Assembly: GCF_026109735.1 (NCBI RefSeq)
Contig: NZ_CP069620.1
Coordinates: 1,860,001 to 1,924,000 of the forward strand
DNA: 64,000 nt
Origin: Salinimicrobium tongyeongense
GTDB taxonomy: Bacteria > Bacteroidota > Bacteroidia > Flavobacteriales > Flavobacteriaceae
Direction: 5' to 3'
Below are positions 1 through 10,305 of the stretch, piece after piece. The translations under genes were made by a program, and so were the position numbers. The notes below the pieces were generated by a model. The model saw only the letters and a program-made list of their open reading frames with translations, was not told where the DNA came from and did no database searches. Position 1 is the stretch's first letter. Every line of letters begins with the position of its first letter.

Positions 1-18
1 CTTGGGAGGCAATTTTTT

Positions 19-603
19 TTAACGGTAAAAGCCCATTTGGTCTATATACTTCCAGACGCTGGGAGGTAATAAAGGTCGAACATCTTTTCCTTCTTTGATG
101 GCTTTTCTTATAAAGGTGGAAGAAATCTCCACTCTTGGAGCATCGGTAAGTGTGATTCCAGGATGCTCCAGCAAGTCGGGGTGATTTTCTCCTTCAGAAT
201 ATCTCGGGTACACCAGGATATCGTGTCTTTCTAGAATGACCTCATAATTCTTCCACTTCGGAAAGCTCTTCAGGTTATCTTCGCCCATGATCAGCACGAA
301 ATCGTAATTTGGATATTTTTCTTCCAGGTGCGCCAGCGTGTACACCGTGTAATTGGGTTGCGGAAGGTTGAATTCTATATCGCTGGGCTTAATGTTAGAG
401 TATTCTTCACACAGCTGCCACACCATTTCAAAGCGGTGATGGTTATTTAAAAGGCTGCTTTTCTTTTTGAACGGGTTGTGCGGGGTCACTACCATCCAGA
501 CCTCGTCTAGCTTTGAATACTGCAGCAGGTGATTGGCCAGGATGAGGTGCCCTACGTGTACCGGGTTAAAAGTGCCAAAAAATAAACCTATTCTTTTTTT
601 CAC
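19..603 (-). CDS. nadD: Nicotinate-nucleotide adenylyltransferase
   Basis: Adenylates nicotinate mononucleotide to deamido-NAD in NAD biosynthesis; cytosolic. The 194-residue protein shows the nucleotidyltransferase signature GTFNPVHVGH at residues 10-19 and the second motif ISSTFIR at about 160-166, both diagnostic of the NadD/CoaD superfamily, and its length is normal for NadD. It is the last gene of a leftward operon: its ATG overlaps the gmk stop by 4 bp (ATGA), so translational coupling is likely. Family assignment is firm. Confidence 0.96.
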   Translation of the reverse strand: MKKRIGLFFGTFNPVHVGHLILANHLLQYSKLDEVWMVVTPHNPFKKKSSLLNNHHRFEMVWQLCEEYSNIKPSDIEFNLPQPNYTVYTLAHLEEKYPNYDFVLIMGEDNLKSFPKWKNYEVILERHDILVYPRYSEGENHPDLLEHPGITLTDAPRVEISSTFIRKAIKEGKDVRPLLPPSVWKYIDQMGFYR

Positions 604-1190
604 TTTTTTGGGGCTTTAGCAGCCCCCACAAAATCAGATACCAGAGTGTAGGCCTCTTCAAGGGCTGTATTGAGGTCATTGTTGATTATAATATGATCAA
701 ACTGGGGCGCAGTGGCCAGTTCAATAGAGGCTTTTGCCACCCTCATGCTAATCTTGTCGGCCGATTCGGTTTTGCGCTTCTTCAGGCGTATTTTTAGCTC
801 TTCAATACTGGGGGGTTTCACAAAAACGGCCAGGGTTTTTTCAGGGTAAATATTCTTAATATCCAGCCCGCCAACCACATCGATGTCAAAAATGACATTT
901 TTGCCATGCGACCAAATGCGTTCTACTTCGCTCTTAAGCGTTCCGTAGAAGTTATCGCGATAGACTTCTTCCCATTCAAGGAATTCTTCGTTCTTGATCT
1001 TATTTTTGAATTCTTTCAGGTCTAAAAAATAGTAATCTTTAGCGTGCACTTCTGTGCCCCTTGGTGCCCGCGAGGTTGCAGAAATAGAGAATTCCAGGTT
1101 TAGTTCTTCCTGGGCAAGCAGGTATTTTACGATAGTGGTCTTTCCCGATCCCGATGGTGCCGAAAAGACGATTAATTTCCCATCTGCCAT
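600..1190 (-). CDS. gmk: Guanylate kinase
   Basis: Phosphorylates GMP to GDP with ATP; essential purine metabolism enzyme. The P-loop SAPSGSGKTT is at residues 10-19, followed by the GMP-binding region with SATSRAPR and the YYF segment. At 196 residues it is slightly shorter than the E. coli enzyme but complete. It is wedged between yicC and nadD: its ATG shares one base with the yicC stop (TAATG) and its stop overlaps the nadD start. A copy of the dispersed palindrome lies inside the gene, encoding NVIFD. Confidence 0.96.
   Translation of the reverse strand: MADGKLIVFSAPSGSGKTTIVKYLLAQEELNLEFSISATSRAPRGTEVHAKDYYFLDLKEFKNKIKNEEFLEWEEVYRDNFYGTLKSEVERIWSHGKNVIFDIDVVGGLDIKNIYPEKTLAVFVKPPSIEELKIRLKKRKTESADKISMRVAKASIELATAPQFDHIIINNDLNTALEEAYTLVSDFVGAAKAPKK
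886..904. repeat. Dispersed 19-bp palindrome, copy in gmk
   Basis: Matches TCAAAAATGnCATTTTTGA at 18 of 19 positions (last A replaced by C; central base A). It lies in coding sequence and reads as K-N-V-I-F-D on the gmk strand. A palindrome retained inside a conserved gene argues that it is not only a transcription terminator. Confidence 0.75.
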
Positions 1191-2047
1191 TAGAGTACGT
1201 TTAAAAGTTGTTCTTTGATCTTTTCCAGTTCGTCTTTCATTTGCACCACCAGCTGCTGCATGGGAGCATAATTTGATTTACTGCCAATGGTATTGATCTC
1301 ACGGCCCATTTCCTGCGAGATGAACCCGAGTTTTTTTCCGTTGGAATCTAATGACCCAAGCGTTTTCTGAAAGTAGTCCATATGATTTTCAAGCCTTACT
1401 TTTTCTTCGGTAATGTCGAATTTTTCAATGTAGAAGATCAACTCCTGCTCAAAGCGGTTCTGGTCAACATTTTCTTTGAGTTCGGCTACTCCTTTTTGCA
1501 GGCGTTCTCTCACGCCGGCAATCCTTTCGGGATCCATGGCAATTACTTTTTGCAACAGCTGCTGAATGTTTCCGGCTCTTTGCTCAAGTTCGTCTTCGAG
1601 CACCTTCCCTTCAGCCGACCTAAAATCGTTGATCTCCCTAAGGGCTTGGTCAACAGCTTCTTCTATGGCTTTGAATTCATTCTCGTCAATTTCTTCTCTT
1701 TCAGTCTTAAAGGCATCGGGCATGCGCACTGCCATTTGGAGCAGGTCAACATCTGAGGCCGGGTAAATCTCCCGCAATTGATTCATGTATTTCTTCACTG
1801 CAGCCGTATTTACGGCCGAGCTGGTTTCTTCTCCCGTAACTTCAACATAAACCGAAAAATCAACTTTTCCGCGGGTGAGTTCGCGTGAAATTTTATTGCG
1901 CAGCTGCAACTCCTTTTCCCTGTACTGGGATGGGATGCGGGCATTTAAATCTAAATTCTTGCTGTTGAGGGATTTGATCTCTACGGTGATCTTTTTGGAA
2001 GGCAGCTGTAAAACGCTTTTCCCAAAACCGGTCATTGACTGAATCAT
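1190..2047 (-). CDS. yicC: YicC/YloC family endoribonuclease
   Basis: Member of the YicC family (N-terminal YicC domain plus C-terminal DUF1732), whose members are reported endoribonucleases in E. coli and Bacillus. The 285-residue protein begins with the family hallmark MIQSMTGFG and near the C-terminus has EMGREINTIGSKSN, the conserved DUF1732 motif. It is the first gene of the yicC-gmk-nadD operon; the yicC-gmk pairing is widely conserved. The central region is rich in charged heptads and probably helical. Confidence 0.93.
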   Translation of the reverse strand: MIQSMTGFGKSVLQLPSKKITVEIKSLNSKNLDLNARIPSQYREKELQLRNKISRELTRGKVDFSVYVEVTGEETSSAVNTAAVKKYMNQLREIYPASDVDLLQMAVRMPDAFKTEREEIDENEFKAIEEAVDQALREINDFRSAEGKVLEDELEQRAGNIQQLLQKVIAMDPERIAGVRERLQKGVAELKENVDQNRFEQELIFYIEKFDITEEKVRLENHMDYFQKTLGSLDSNGKKLGFISQEMGREINTIGSKSNYAPMQQLVVQMKDELEKIKEQLLNVL

Positions 2048-2106
2048 AGGGTGATTTTATTGATGCACAAAGATAAACAAATTCAAGGCGGCACAAAGAA
2101 AAGTGG

Positions 2107-3066
2107 CTAGAGACGGCAATTGATGAATTGATAGGCGCGTTCTTCATTATAGGTTTCGGGTTTGTTTTGCATAAAACCTACATGCCCGCCATACTCGGGG
2201 GTTTCCAGGTAGAGGTGATCGCTTTCTCTGGCAATTTCAAAAGGATAGCATTCAGGAGACAAAAAGCCGTCATTCTTAGCATTGATAAGCAGTGTGGGCA
2301 GCTTGATGTGTTGTAAAAACCGGCGGGAGCTGTTCTTGTGATAGTAATCTAGTGCATTTTCAAAATCGTGCGCCCGGCTGGTGTACAGGTCGTCAATGTC
2401 GAGCAGGCTGTCGCAGGCTTTGATCTCTTCTTTGGAAAGTTGATCGGGGAAGTTCTTTGCGCGCAGCAGTAAATGATTTTGCAGTTTGATCTTGAACCGC
2501 TGGGCATACACGAAATTTTCACGCTTTTGAAGTTGTTTTAAACTTCCGTGGAGATCACAGGGCACCGAGACCATGACAGCTGCTTTTAACTGCTTCGGAA
2601 TTTCCCTTTCTTCGCCAAGGTATTTCAGCATTAAATTCCCGCCCAGGCTAAAGCCGTTAAAGGCCATTGTTGCATACCTGTTCTTTTTCAGAATATGTTC
2701 CACAACTTCCTGAAGGTCATTGGTGGCCCCGGCGTGGTACGACCTAAAGTGGCGGTTAATCTCGCCGCTGCAGCCTCTAAGGTTCACTGCGGCCACATCC
2801 CAGCCTCTCTGAGTGAAATATTTGGCCAGGCCGGTCACATAAGGGCGCTTTGCACTGCCTTCAAGCCCGTGGATCACGATAAGCACCTTTCCTGAATTTT
2901 CTTCGGAAAAGCTCCAGTCCAGGTCTAGAAAATCCCCGTCCTGCAGTTCCATCCGCTCCCGCTCCTGTGCAACCGGTGCCCGTCTAATCATGGCCGAATA
3001 CACTGTAGAAACATGGTAATTCCTGAAGATCATGGGTGGGCGATATGTGCTTTCTACTATTGGCAT
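2107..3066 (-). CDS. YheT-type alpha/beta hydrolase
   Basis: Alpha/beta-hydrolase of the YheT (COG0429) family; the physiological substrate is unknown, esterase-like activity is expected. The 319 residues contain HGLEGS (about 66-71, oxyanion region), VNLRGCSGE, the nucleophile elbow GFSLGGN with Ser140, an acid region NAKNDGF, and a terminal histidine in GGHVGF. The start at MPIVESTYRPP fits homologues of this family. It reads leftward toward yicC with a 59-bp gap and is divergent from the thioesterase gene, with 92 bp between them for both promoters. Confidence 0.88.
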   Translation of the reverse strand: MPIVESTYRPPMIFRNYHVSTVYSAMIRRAPVAQERERMELQDGDFLDLDWSFSEENSGKVLIVIHGLEGSAKRPYVTGLAKYFTQRGWDVAAVNLRGCSGEINRHFRSYHAGATNDLQEVVEHILKKNRYATMAFNGFSLGGNLMLKYLGEEREIPKQLKAAVMVSVPCDLHGSLKQLQKRENFVYAQRFKIKLQNHLLLRAKNFPDQLSKEEIKACDSLLDIDDLYTSRAHDFENALDYYHKNSSRRFLQHIKLPTLLINAKNDGFLSPECYPFEIARESDHLYLETPEYGGHVGFMQNKPETYNEERAYQFINCRL

Positions 3067-3106
3067 CGGGCTGTGCAGGGTTTGAAGACTGTAAATGAAA
3101 GAAAAA

Positions 3107-3134
3107 TTTGTTATGCACGCATAGCATAAATTTG
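3107..3134 (+). promoter_or_regulatory. Candidate flavobacterial promoter of the thioesterase gene
   Basis: TTTG at 3107-3110 and TAAATTTG at 3127-3134, a full match to the Bacteroidota -7 box TAnnTTTG with a 16-nt spacer (slightly short). Transcription would begin near 3140, about 18 nt before the ATG at 3159. Confidence 0.5.
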
Positions 3135-3158
3135 TAATTTTATCTCAAAATTAGAAAA

Positions 3159-3653
3159 ATGTACAAGAAGAGTTTTGAAATAAGATGGAGTGATATTGAT
3201 GCCAACCGGCATTTGGCAAACACTGCCTATATAAATTTTATGAGCCACACCCGAATGGGTTTCCTTATGGAAAATGGTTTTGGGCAAAAAGAAATGGCAC
3301 AGCACAACCTGGGCCCGGTGGTTTTTTATGAGCATATCTCATACTTCAAAGAAGTTTTTGCAGGAAAGCCTGTAACTGTGACCTTACAGCTAAAAGGCCT
3401 GTCGGAAGACGGGATGTACTTTGAGTTCATCCATGATTTTTACGATCACAAAGGCAGGAACTTTGCCAGCTGTGAAATGATGGGCGGCTGGATAGATCTA
3501 AAAGAGCGCAAGTTAACAGGTCTCCCAAAAGAACTGTTTGACAATATTAACCACCTTTCCCATACCGAAGATTTCAAGATCCTTACCCGTGAAGACACCA
3601 GGAAGTACGGCAAGAAGCCAAAAGATATAGACCCGGCTATGCTGCAGGCTTAG
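3159..3653 (+). CDS. Hotdog-fold acyl-CoA thioesterase
   Basis: Predicted acyl-CoA thioesterase of the 4-hydroxybenzoyl-CoA thioesterase/YbgC type. The 164-residue protein has the hotdog signature RWSDIDANRHLANTAY near the N-terminus, with the Asp-x-Asp region and following helix typical of the catalytic motif. The substrate cannot be told from sequence. Its 3' end overlaps the convergent EamA gene by 17 bp, tail to tail. Confidence 0.87.
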   Translation: MYKKSFEIRWSDIDANRHLANTAYINFMSHTRMGFLMENGFGQKEMAQHNLGPVVFYEHISYFKEVFAGKPVTVTLQLKGLSEDGMYFEFIHDFYDHKGRNFASCEMMGGWIDLKERKLTGLPKELFDNINHLSHTEDFKILTREDTRKYGKKPKDIDPAMLQA

Positions 3654-4536
3654 GCCTGGGTTTTCGGGTAACCATATAGACCCCTGCAAAAACGAGAAGC
3701 GCCGCCACTATTTTGAGCAAATTCAGGGAATCGGCCCCGGTTGATACCGCATAGATAATCGCGATGAGGGGCTGTAAATACACAAATGCACTTATGGTGG
3801 AGGCGCTCAATTGCCTAAGCGCGTAAACATTGAGGAGGTAGGTGAGAAAAGTAGTTCCCACTACAACAAAACTCATCCCTAAAATGGCTTCGATGGGCAG
3901 GCTGCTCCATTCCACCTGAATGAATTCCTTCAGGGTGAATGGCAAATTGATGATCACCGCCATTGTAAAAAGCCATTTCATCAATGTGAAAGGGTGATAC
4001 CTGCCGGTAAGCGGCTTTACCAAAATGAGATAAAGTCCGTAAGAAGTGGCATTTACGAGCACCAGGAAATTCCCCAGCGGGATATTACTGGCGTTCCTTA
4101 CTTCGCTACTGCTAAACAGGATGAGGCCCAGCGCTCCCGCCAGTCCTGTTATGATCCCAATAGTCTTTAGCAGGGTTATCTTTTCTTTGATGAGAATGGC
4201 AGCCAAAACCAGCACAATAATTGGTGTGATGGTAGTGATCACCGAACTGTTGATGGGCGTGGTGAGGTTAAGGCCTTTGAAGAAGAACAGCATGTTTATG
4301 CACATCCCCAGAATAGAGCAACCCAGCAGGCGCGGCCAGTCACTGGTAGCAATTTTCTCTTTTGGCCCTAAGGGGCTAATTAACCAGAAAAGAATGGCGG
4401 CTCCCGTTACCCGCAGCAGGATGAACCCAAATGGCTGAATGTAAACCGGCATCAAAGCTTTGGCTACCGTATGGTTAATGCCATAAATAGTGCCTGCGCC
4501 AATGGCTGCGAGAATTGCCAGCAGCCTCTTATTCAC
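3637..4536 (-). CDS. EamA (DMT superfamily) transporter
   Basis: Inner-membrane permease of the drug/metabolite transporter superfamily. The 299 residues are almost entirely hydrophobic with about ten predicted transmembrane helices arranged as two EamA repeats (roughly residues 5-140 and 150-288); the first helix contains the typical GxxYG-type segment AGTIYGINHTVAK. Substrate unknown; many relatives export amino acids or metabolites. Its start overlaps the end of the upstream ArsC-like gene by 8 bp, so the two are probably co-transcribed. Confidence 0.9.
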   Translation of the reverse strand: MNKRLLAILAAIGAGTIYGINHTVAKALMPVYIQPFGFILLRVTGAAILFWLISPLGPKEKIATSDWPRLLGCSILGMCINMLFFFKGLNLTTPINSSVITTITPIIVLVLAAILIKEKITLLKTIGIITGLAGALGLILFSSSEVRNASNIPLGNFLVLVNATSYGLYLILVKPLTGRYHPFTLMKWLFTMAVIINLPFTLKEFIQVEWSSLPIEAILGMSFVVVGTTFLTYLLNVYALRQLSASTISAFVYLQPLIAIIYAVSTGADSLNLLKIVAALLVFAGVYMVTRKPRPKPAA

Positions 4537-4882
4537 TTAACGCTGCTTTTGCGGCAGAGACTTCTTTTTTAGAATTGCCAATAAAGATTTTTTGCCCGTT
4601 AATAACAACCGGCCGTTTAAGAAATGTATAATGCTCTAAAAGGAGGTTTTTGTAATCTTCTTCAGAGAGTTGTTTGTTCTTTAAATCCCGTTCTTTATAG
4701 AGTTTTGCCCGTTTGTTAAAAAGGGCTTCATAAGTGCCTGCCCTGTGTTTTAATTCCTGAAGCTGGTCTAAAGTAAGCGGTTCCTTCTTCACGTCCTGCA
4801 GTTCATAATCGGCAGGCGGGTCGAGTTCTTTTAGTATCCTTTTGCAGGTATCGCAGGTAGACAGGTAATAGATTTTCTTCAT
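4529..4882 (-). CDS. ArsC/Spx-family thioredoxin-fold protein
   Basis: Small (117 aa) protein of the ArsC/Spx/YffB superfamily. It starts MKKIYYLSTCDTCK with a CxxC pair (Cys10, Cys13), then the family's helical insertion (LYKERDLKNKQLSEED) and the KRPVVINGQKIFIG segment typical of the C-terminal part. True ArsC arsenate reductases also use this fold, but nothing here (no ars operon) supports arsenate as substrate, so a general redox or regulatory role is as likely. It sits between the DUF3298 lipoprotein gene and the EamA gene in one leftward run. Confidence 0.85.
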   Translation of the reverse strand: MKKIYYLSTCDTCKRILKELDPPADYELQDVKKEPLTLDQLQELKHRAGTYEALFNKRAKLYKERDLKNKQLSEEDYKNLLLEHYTFLKRPVVINGQKIFIGNSKKEVSAAKAALSE

Positions 4883-4891
4883 GGGGTAAAA

Positions 4892-5671
4892 TTATTCAAT
4901 CTTCATGAAAGGCACCACTTCTTTCAGCGGAATTTCCATCATGATATCCCCGGCAGCGTAGGGCGCAATCTCATAAGAGTTGTAGATCAGGATCACCTTT
5001 TCTTCGGAAAAGCCAATATTCTCGGGCAGGCTGAAGGTTTCATTTTCAAACCAGAAACCTGTACTGTTAATGTTTTCAGCTTCAGGGATCTCCTGTTCCT
5101 GCCTAAACCTTTGCTCTACGAATGAAGTAAAATCCTCTTCAAAAATGTCATTTTTGGAAAGTAATTTCCCGGTAGTGGGATCCATGTTCAAAAAGGTAAG
5201 GGTTTTATAGCCGTGGGCGCCGCCGCTAAAAATTTCAGTGACTATTCCAATAGAGATCAAACTGTCGGTGTGCAGATATACTTTTTGATCTACGTAAGCT
5301 TCCCATGGTGGTTCTTCGGAAAAATTCCTCGCAGCTTCGCGATAGTCGCTCAGGAATTTTTCGGCCAGTTCTTCGAGACTCGAAATATTCGGGTTTTTCT
5401 GGGTAGAGACCAGGCCAATGGTGTGTTCATCAAGCCTTCGGTTTATGCTTTCAGAAACTTCCGAAGCACCCCTTGCCCTCACCACGTCTAACGCGATGAC
5501 AGAACAATCGTAATCGGCCGTGTCGCAGTTTTTCCCCGCCTTTCTCACCAGGCTCTCCTTCTGAAAGCTTAAAGGAGCTAAATTTCCTGCCGATTTTTCT
5601 TCTTCTTTGTCTTGCTTACACCCTGTAAATACCAGTGCCAGGAATACCAGGGCAAATAATTTGCGGAACAT
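4892..5671 (-). CDS. DUF3298/DUF4163 lipoprotein
   Basis: A 259-residue lipoprotein: signal peptide with lipobox VFTGC (Cys18), followed by an acidic-lysine linker. The body fits the RsiV/PdaC-like layout: an N-terminal DUF4163-like part and a C-terminal DUF3298-like part with the conserved GGAHGYK segment and PLKEVVPFM near the end. Such proteins bind or sense cell-envelope components; exact function unknown. First gene of a leftward group with the ArsC-like and EamA genes; only 9 bp separate it from the next gene. Confidence 0.82.
   Translation of the reverse strand: MFRKLFALVFLALVFTGCKQDKEEEKSAGNLAPLSFQKESLVRKAGKNCDTADYDCSVIALDVVRARGASEVSESINRRLDEHTIGLVSTQKNPNISSLEELAEKFLSDYREAARNFSEEPPWEAYVDQKVYLHTDSLISIGIVTEIFSGGAHGYKTLTFLNMDPTTGKLLSKNDIFEEDFTSFVEQRFRQEQEIPEAENINSTGFWFENETFSLPENIGFSEEKVILIYNSYEIAPYAAGDIMMEIPLKEVVPFMKIE
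5139..5157. repeat. Dispersed 19-bp palindrome, copy in DUF3298 gene
   Basis: 18 of 19 match to TCAAAAATGnCATTTTTGA (last base G; centre T). In coding sequence, read as K-N-D-I-F-E on the gene strand. Confidence 0.75.
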
Positions 5672-5712
5672 AAATTCTTGATGTTAAACTGATCTGAAAG
5701 GTACGGGCTATT

Positions 5713-5743
5713 TTGGGAAAGCCCAAGGTCAATGCTACCTTTG
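5713..5743 (+). promoter_or_regulatory. Candidate promoter of the cystathionine gamma-synthase gene
   Basis: TTG at 5713-5715, a 20-nt spacer and TACCTTTG at 5736-5743, matching the flavobacterial -33/-7 pattern. The ATG follows 21 nt after the box. No riboswitch-like structure is visible in the short leader. Confidence 0.55.
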
Positions 5744-5764
5744 TGTCTTAAATAAAATGTAAAA

Positions 5765-6906
<1,142 letters not shown>

Positions 6907-6911
6907 GTACT

Positions 6912-6930
6912 CCAAAAATGCCATTTTTGA
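6912..6930. repeat. Dispersed 19-bp palindrome, intergenic
   Basis: 18 of 19 match (first base C; centre C), starting 6 bp after the metB stop. A second small inverted repeat, CGGAAG-AA-CTTCCG, follows at 6939-6952, so the two could together act as a terminator. The rest of the 6907-7045 gap holds no recognisable gene. Confidence 0.8.
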
Positions 6931-7045
6931 GGAGGCTTCGGAAGAACTTCCGGGACTTCTTAATTTTTAAACAAGATTAGGCGAAAGCAATCAAGGGAAA
7001 TAAAAGTAATTGAACTGGGTTAAAATAAGATAGCAAGAGATTTTT

Positions 7046-7101
7046 TCTCACATCTCACATCTCATGTCTAATGTCTCACGTCTAATATCTCAAGGCTCAT
7101 C
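7046..7101. repeat. Heptamer tandem repeat, TCTCAMG type
   Basis: Eight consecutive 7-bp units in perfect register: TCTCACA twice, TCTCATG, TCTAATG, TCTCACG, TCTAATA, TCTCAAG and a degenerate GCTCATC. The array is preceded by a T run and ends at the stop of the outer-membrane protein gene. A second array of the same type is at 61216-61257. Confidence 0.8.
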
Positions 7102-7876
7102 AAAAATTCAGATAATAAATATACCCGAAGTTTAACCAGAACATCATGTCGTTAAACTTGTTCTGTGGGTTGTCGTGGTCCAGCCCATCCAGCCAGTCGG
7201 TGTCGTAATACCGCCACTGCATGTTCATCACGAGGTCGCTGGACACTCCCAGCTTGTAACGAAATCCGCCGCCTGCCACCACGCTCCAGGTAGAGCCTGC
7301 TTCCTGGCTTACATAGCCGTCAAATGTAGGGAAGATGTGCTCTTCGAGCGGCCCTAAAGTAGAATAAGTATGAGGGTCAAAACCTACAAAGTTGAAGCCA
7401 AGGCTCACATAAGGGGCAATGGGATATGCAAAGGCCGTATAGTCTCTAATGCTCAGGGGATAGTATTCTAAATGTGCGCCTACCTCATAAACCTGTGCTT
7501 TTCCAATCATGGCGCGCAGCTGTTCACCGCCGGTGCTTTCCTTTTGAGCCAATGGCCCATAATGATTAAGCTCACCTTCGTGGTAATCTACTTCGGCCCT
7601 AACTCTAAAATGATCGTTAAAATAACTGTAGCGGGCATAGCAGTCACAATCGGCGCGGTAAGCAAAATTGAGGTAGTAAACCAGGCCTATCCCCAAGCCA
7701 ACGTTTGAGGAATTGGTCTCTAGATTCCACCGCAGGCCGTAATCGGTGAAGTAGGCTACCGGTCCCGCCACTATTCCTATCTCCTGGCCCACCAATCCAA
7801 CCTGTGCCGAAGCGGCCCCTTTTCCGAAGAAAAAAAAGAGCAACCCCAGCATTAAAGATTTGAAAATCTTGGCCAT
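7100..7876 (-). CDS. Outer-membrane beta-barrel-like exported protein
   Basis: A 258-residue exported protein with a clear signal peptide (about 1-24, ending ASAQ). The mature part alternates aromatic and polar residues (GIGLVYYLNFAYR, RVRAEVDYHEGEL, MNMQWRYYDTDW) and ends in an aromatic strand (FGYIYYLNF), as expected of a small outer-membrane beta-barrel. It resembles a flavobacterial family that I recall being labelled THC0290_0291, starting AQVG...EIGIVAGP; function unknown. It is convergent with metB and divergent from gdhA. Confidence 0.75.
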   Translation of the reverse strand: MAKIFKSLMLGLLFFFFGKGAASAQVGLVGQEIGIVAGPVAYFTDYGLRWNLETNSSNVGLGIGLVYYLNFAYRADCDCYARYSYFNDHFRVRAEVDYHEGELNHYGPLAQKESTGGEQLRAMIGKAQVYEVGAHLEYYPLSIRDYTAFAYPIAPYVSLGFNFVGFDPHTYSTLGPLEEHIFPTFDGYVSQEAGSTWSVVAGGGFRYKLGVSSDLVMNMQWRYYDTDWLDGLDHDNPQNKFNDMMFWLNFGYIYYLNF

Positions 7877-8003
7877 ATAGAAATTTCCGCTACGGGCAAA
7901 TATATAAAAACATCTTAAGGAAAATTGGAATTACGGGGCTTTCAGAAAATGATTAATTATAAAGGAATAACAAAAATTTCAAGGCTAAAATTTGCAGATA
8001 ATG

Positions 8004-9403
<1,400 letters not shown>

Positions 9404-9425
9404 ACTTTTGCTGAAATAAATTCTG

Positions 9426-9458
9426 AAAAGGCCGCTTTGTGCGGCTTTTTCTTTTTTT
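9426..9458 (+). terminator. Intrinsic terminator of gdhA
   Basis: GC-rich hairpin (GCCGC-TTTGT-GCGGC, with flanking A/T pairing) followed by TTTTTCTTTTTTT, starting about 22 bp after the gdhA stop. Confidence 0.85.
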
Positions 9459-9491
9459 AGCTTACATTTATTACTTCTGAAAAATTCTTTT

Positions 9492-9554
9492 TTGAAAATG
9501 TCTTTTTTGAGCCTTACAGGATGAAATAATTCCTCCCGAAAATGCCATTTTTGA
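9492..9554. repeat. Two copies of the dispersed palindrome before recO
   Basis: 9492-9510 (16 of 19) and 9536-9554 (17 of 19; CCGAAAATG-C-CATTTTTGA) lie 25 bp apart in the gap between the gdhA terminator and recO. A terminator role is unlikely for both because gdhA already has one. Confidence 0.65.
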
Positions 9555-9585
9555 AGAGCTTTTCAGCTGAAAGACCAGTTATTAC

Positions 9586-10305
9586 ATGTTGATCACCACC
9601 AAAGCAATTGTTTTTAGTGCCTTAAAGTACGGGGAAGCCGATCTTATTGTGAAATGCTTTACCCTGCAAAGCGGTTTAAAGACTTACCTGCTTCGGGGGG
9701 TGCTAAAGTCTAAAAAGGGCAAAATTAAAGCCTCGCTTTTTCAGCCGCTCACCCGGCTTGAGGTCGTGGCCAGCCACAAAGACAAAGGCACGCTGGAGTA
9801 CATGAAAGAAGCCAAATTGGCTAAAGCTTATCAAAGCCTGCATACCAATATGCTAAAGTCCAGCGTCGTGATGTTTCTTGCTGAAGTGCTCAAAAATGCC
9901 GTAAAAGAGGAAGAAGCAAATCCTGAGCTCTACAATTTTCTCGATACAAGCCTCGAATGGTTTGATACTCATGGCCCGGCAGTAAATTTCCACCTGCTCT
10001 TCCTGTTGAAGCTTAGCCGTTACCTGGGCTTTTACCCCGATGATTCTCAGTGCGATGCCCCGGTTTTTAATCTTGTAGACGGCACTTTCCAGGAGGTGGA
10101 GACCAACCCCGACTGTATCAACGATGAGAATGTGGGCCTTTTGCAGCGGCTCTTAGGCACAGACTTTGATGAACTTTCTGCCATTAAACTTAACCAAACC
10201 ACCCGTTCGGGATTTTTACTAATGCTCTTGAAATATTACGAAATTCACCTTCAGGGTTTTCATAAGCCAAAGTCTCTTGCGGTATTGAACGAAATCTATT
10301 CCTAA
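9586..10305 (+). CDS. recO: DNA repair protein RecO
   Basis: RecFOR-pathway mediator that helps load RecA onto SSB-coated DNA. The 239-residue protein begins with the RecO OB-fold (MLITTKAIVFSALKYGEADLIVKCFT) and has the KSKKGKIKASLFQPLTRLEVV segment typical of the N-terminal domain; the helical C-terminal domain follows. The stop codon overlaps the next gene's start (TAATG), so it is probably co-transcribed with the TonB receptor. Confidence 0.94.
   Translation: MLITTKAIVFSALKYGEADLIVKCFTLQSGLKTYLLRGVLKSKKGKIKASLFQPLTRLEVVASHKDKGTLEYMKEAKLAKAYQSLHTNMLKSSVVMFLAEVLKNAVKEEEANPELYNFLDTSLEWFDTHGPAVNFHLLFLLKLSRYLGFYPDDSQCDAPVFNLVDGTFQEVETNPDCINDENVGLLQRLLGTDFDELSAIKLNQTTRSGFLLMLLKYYEIHLQGFHKPKSLAVLNEIYS

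Noticed and set aside
4529-4882. Arsenate reductase
   Set aside because: Fold and CxxC fit the ArsC/Spx superfamily, but there is no ars operon and the active-site context is not specific to arsenate reduction.
7046-7101. Heptamer array as a CRISPR
   Set aside because: Units are 7 bp with no spacers; no cas gene is present anywhere in the window.
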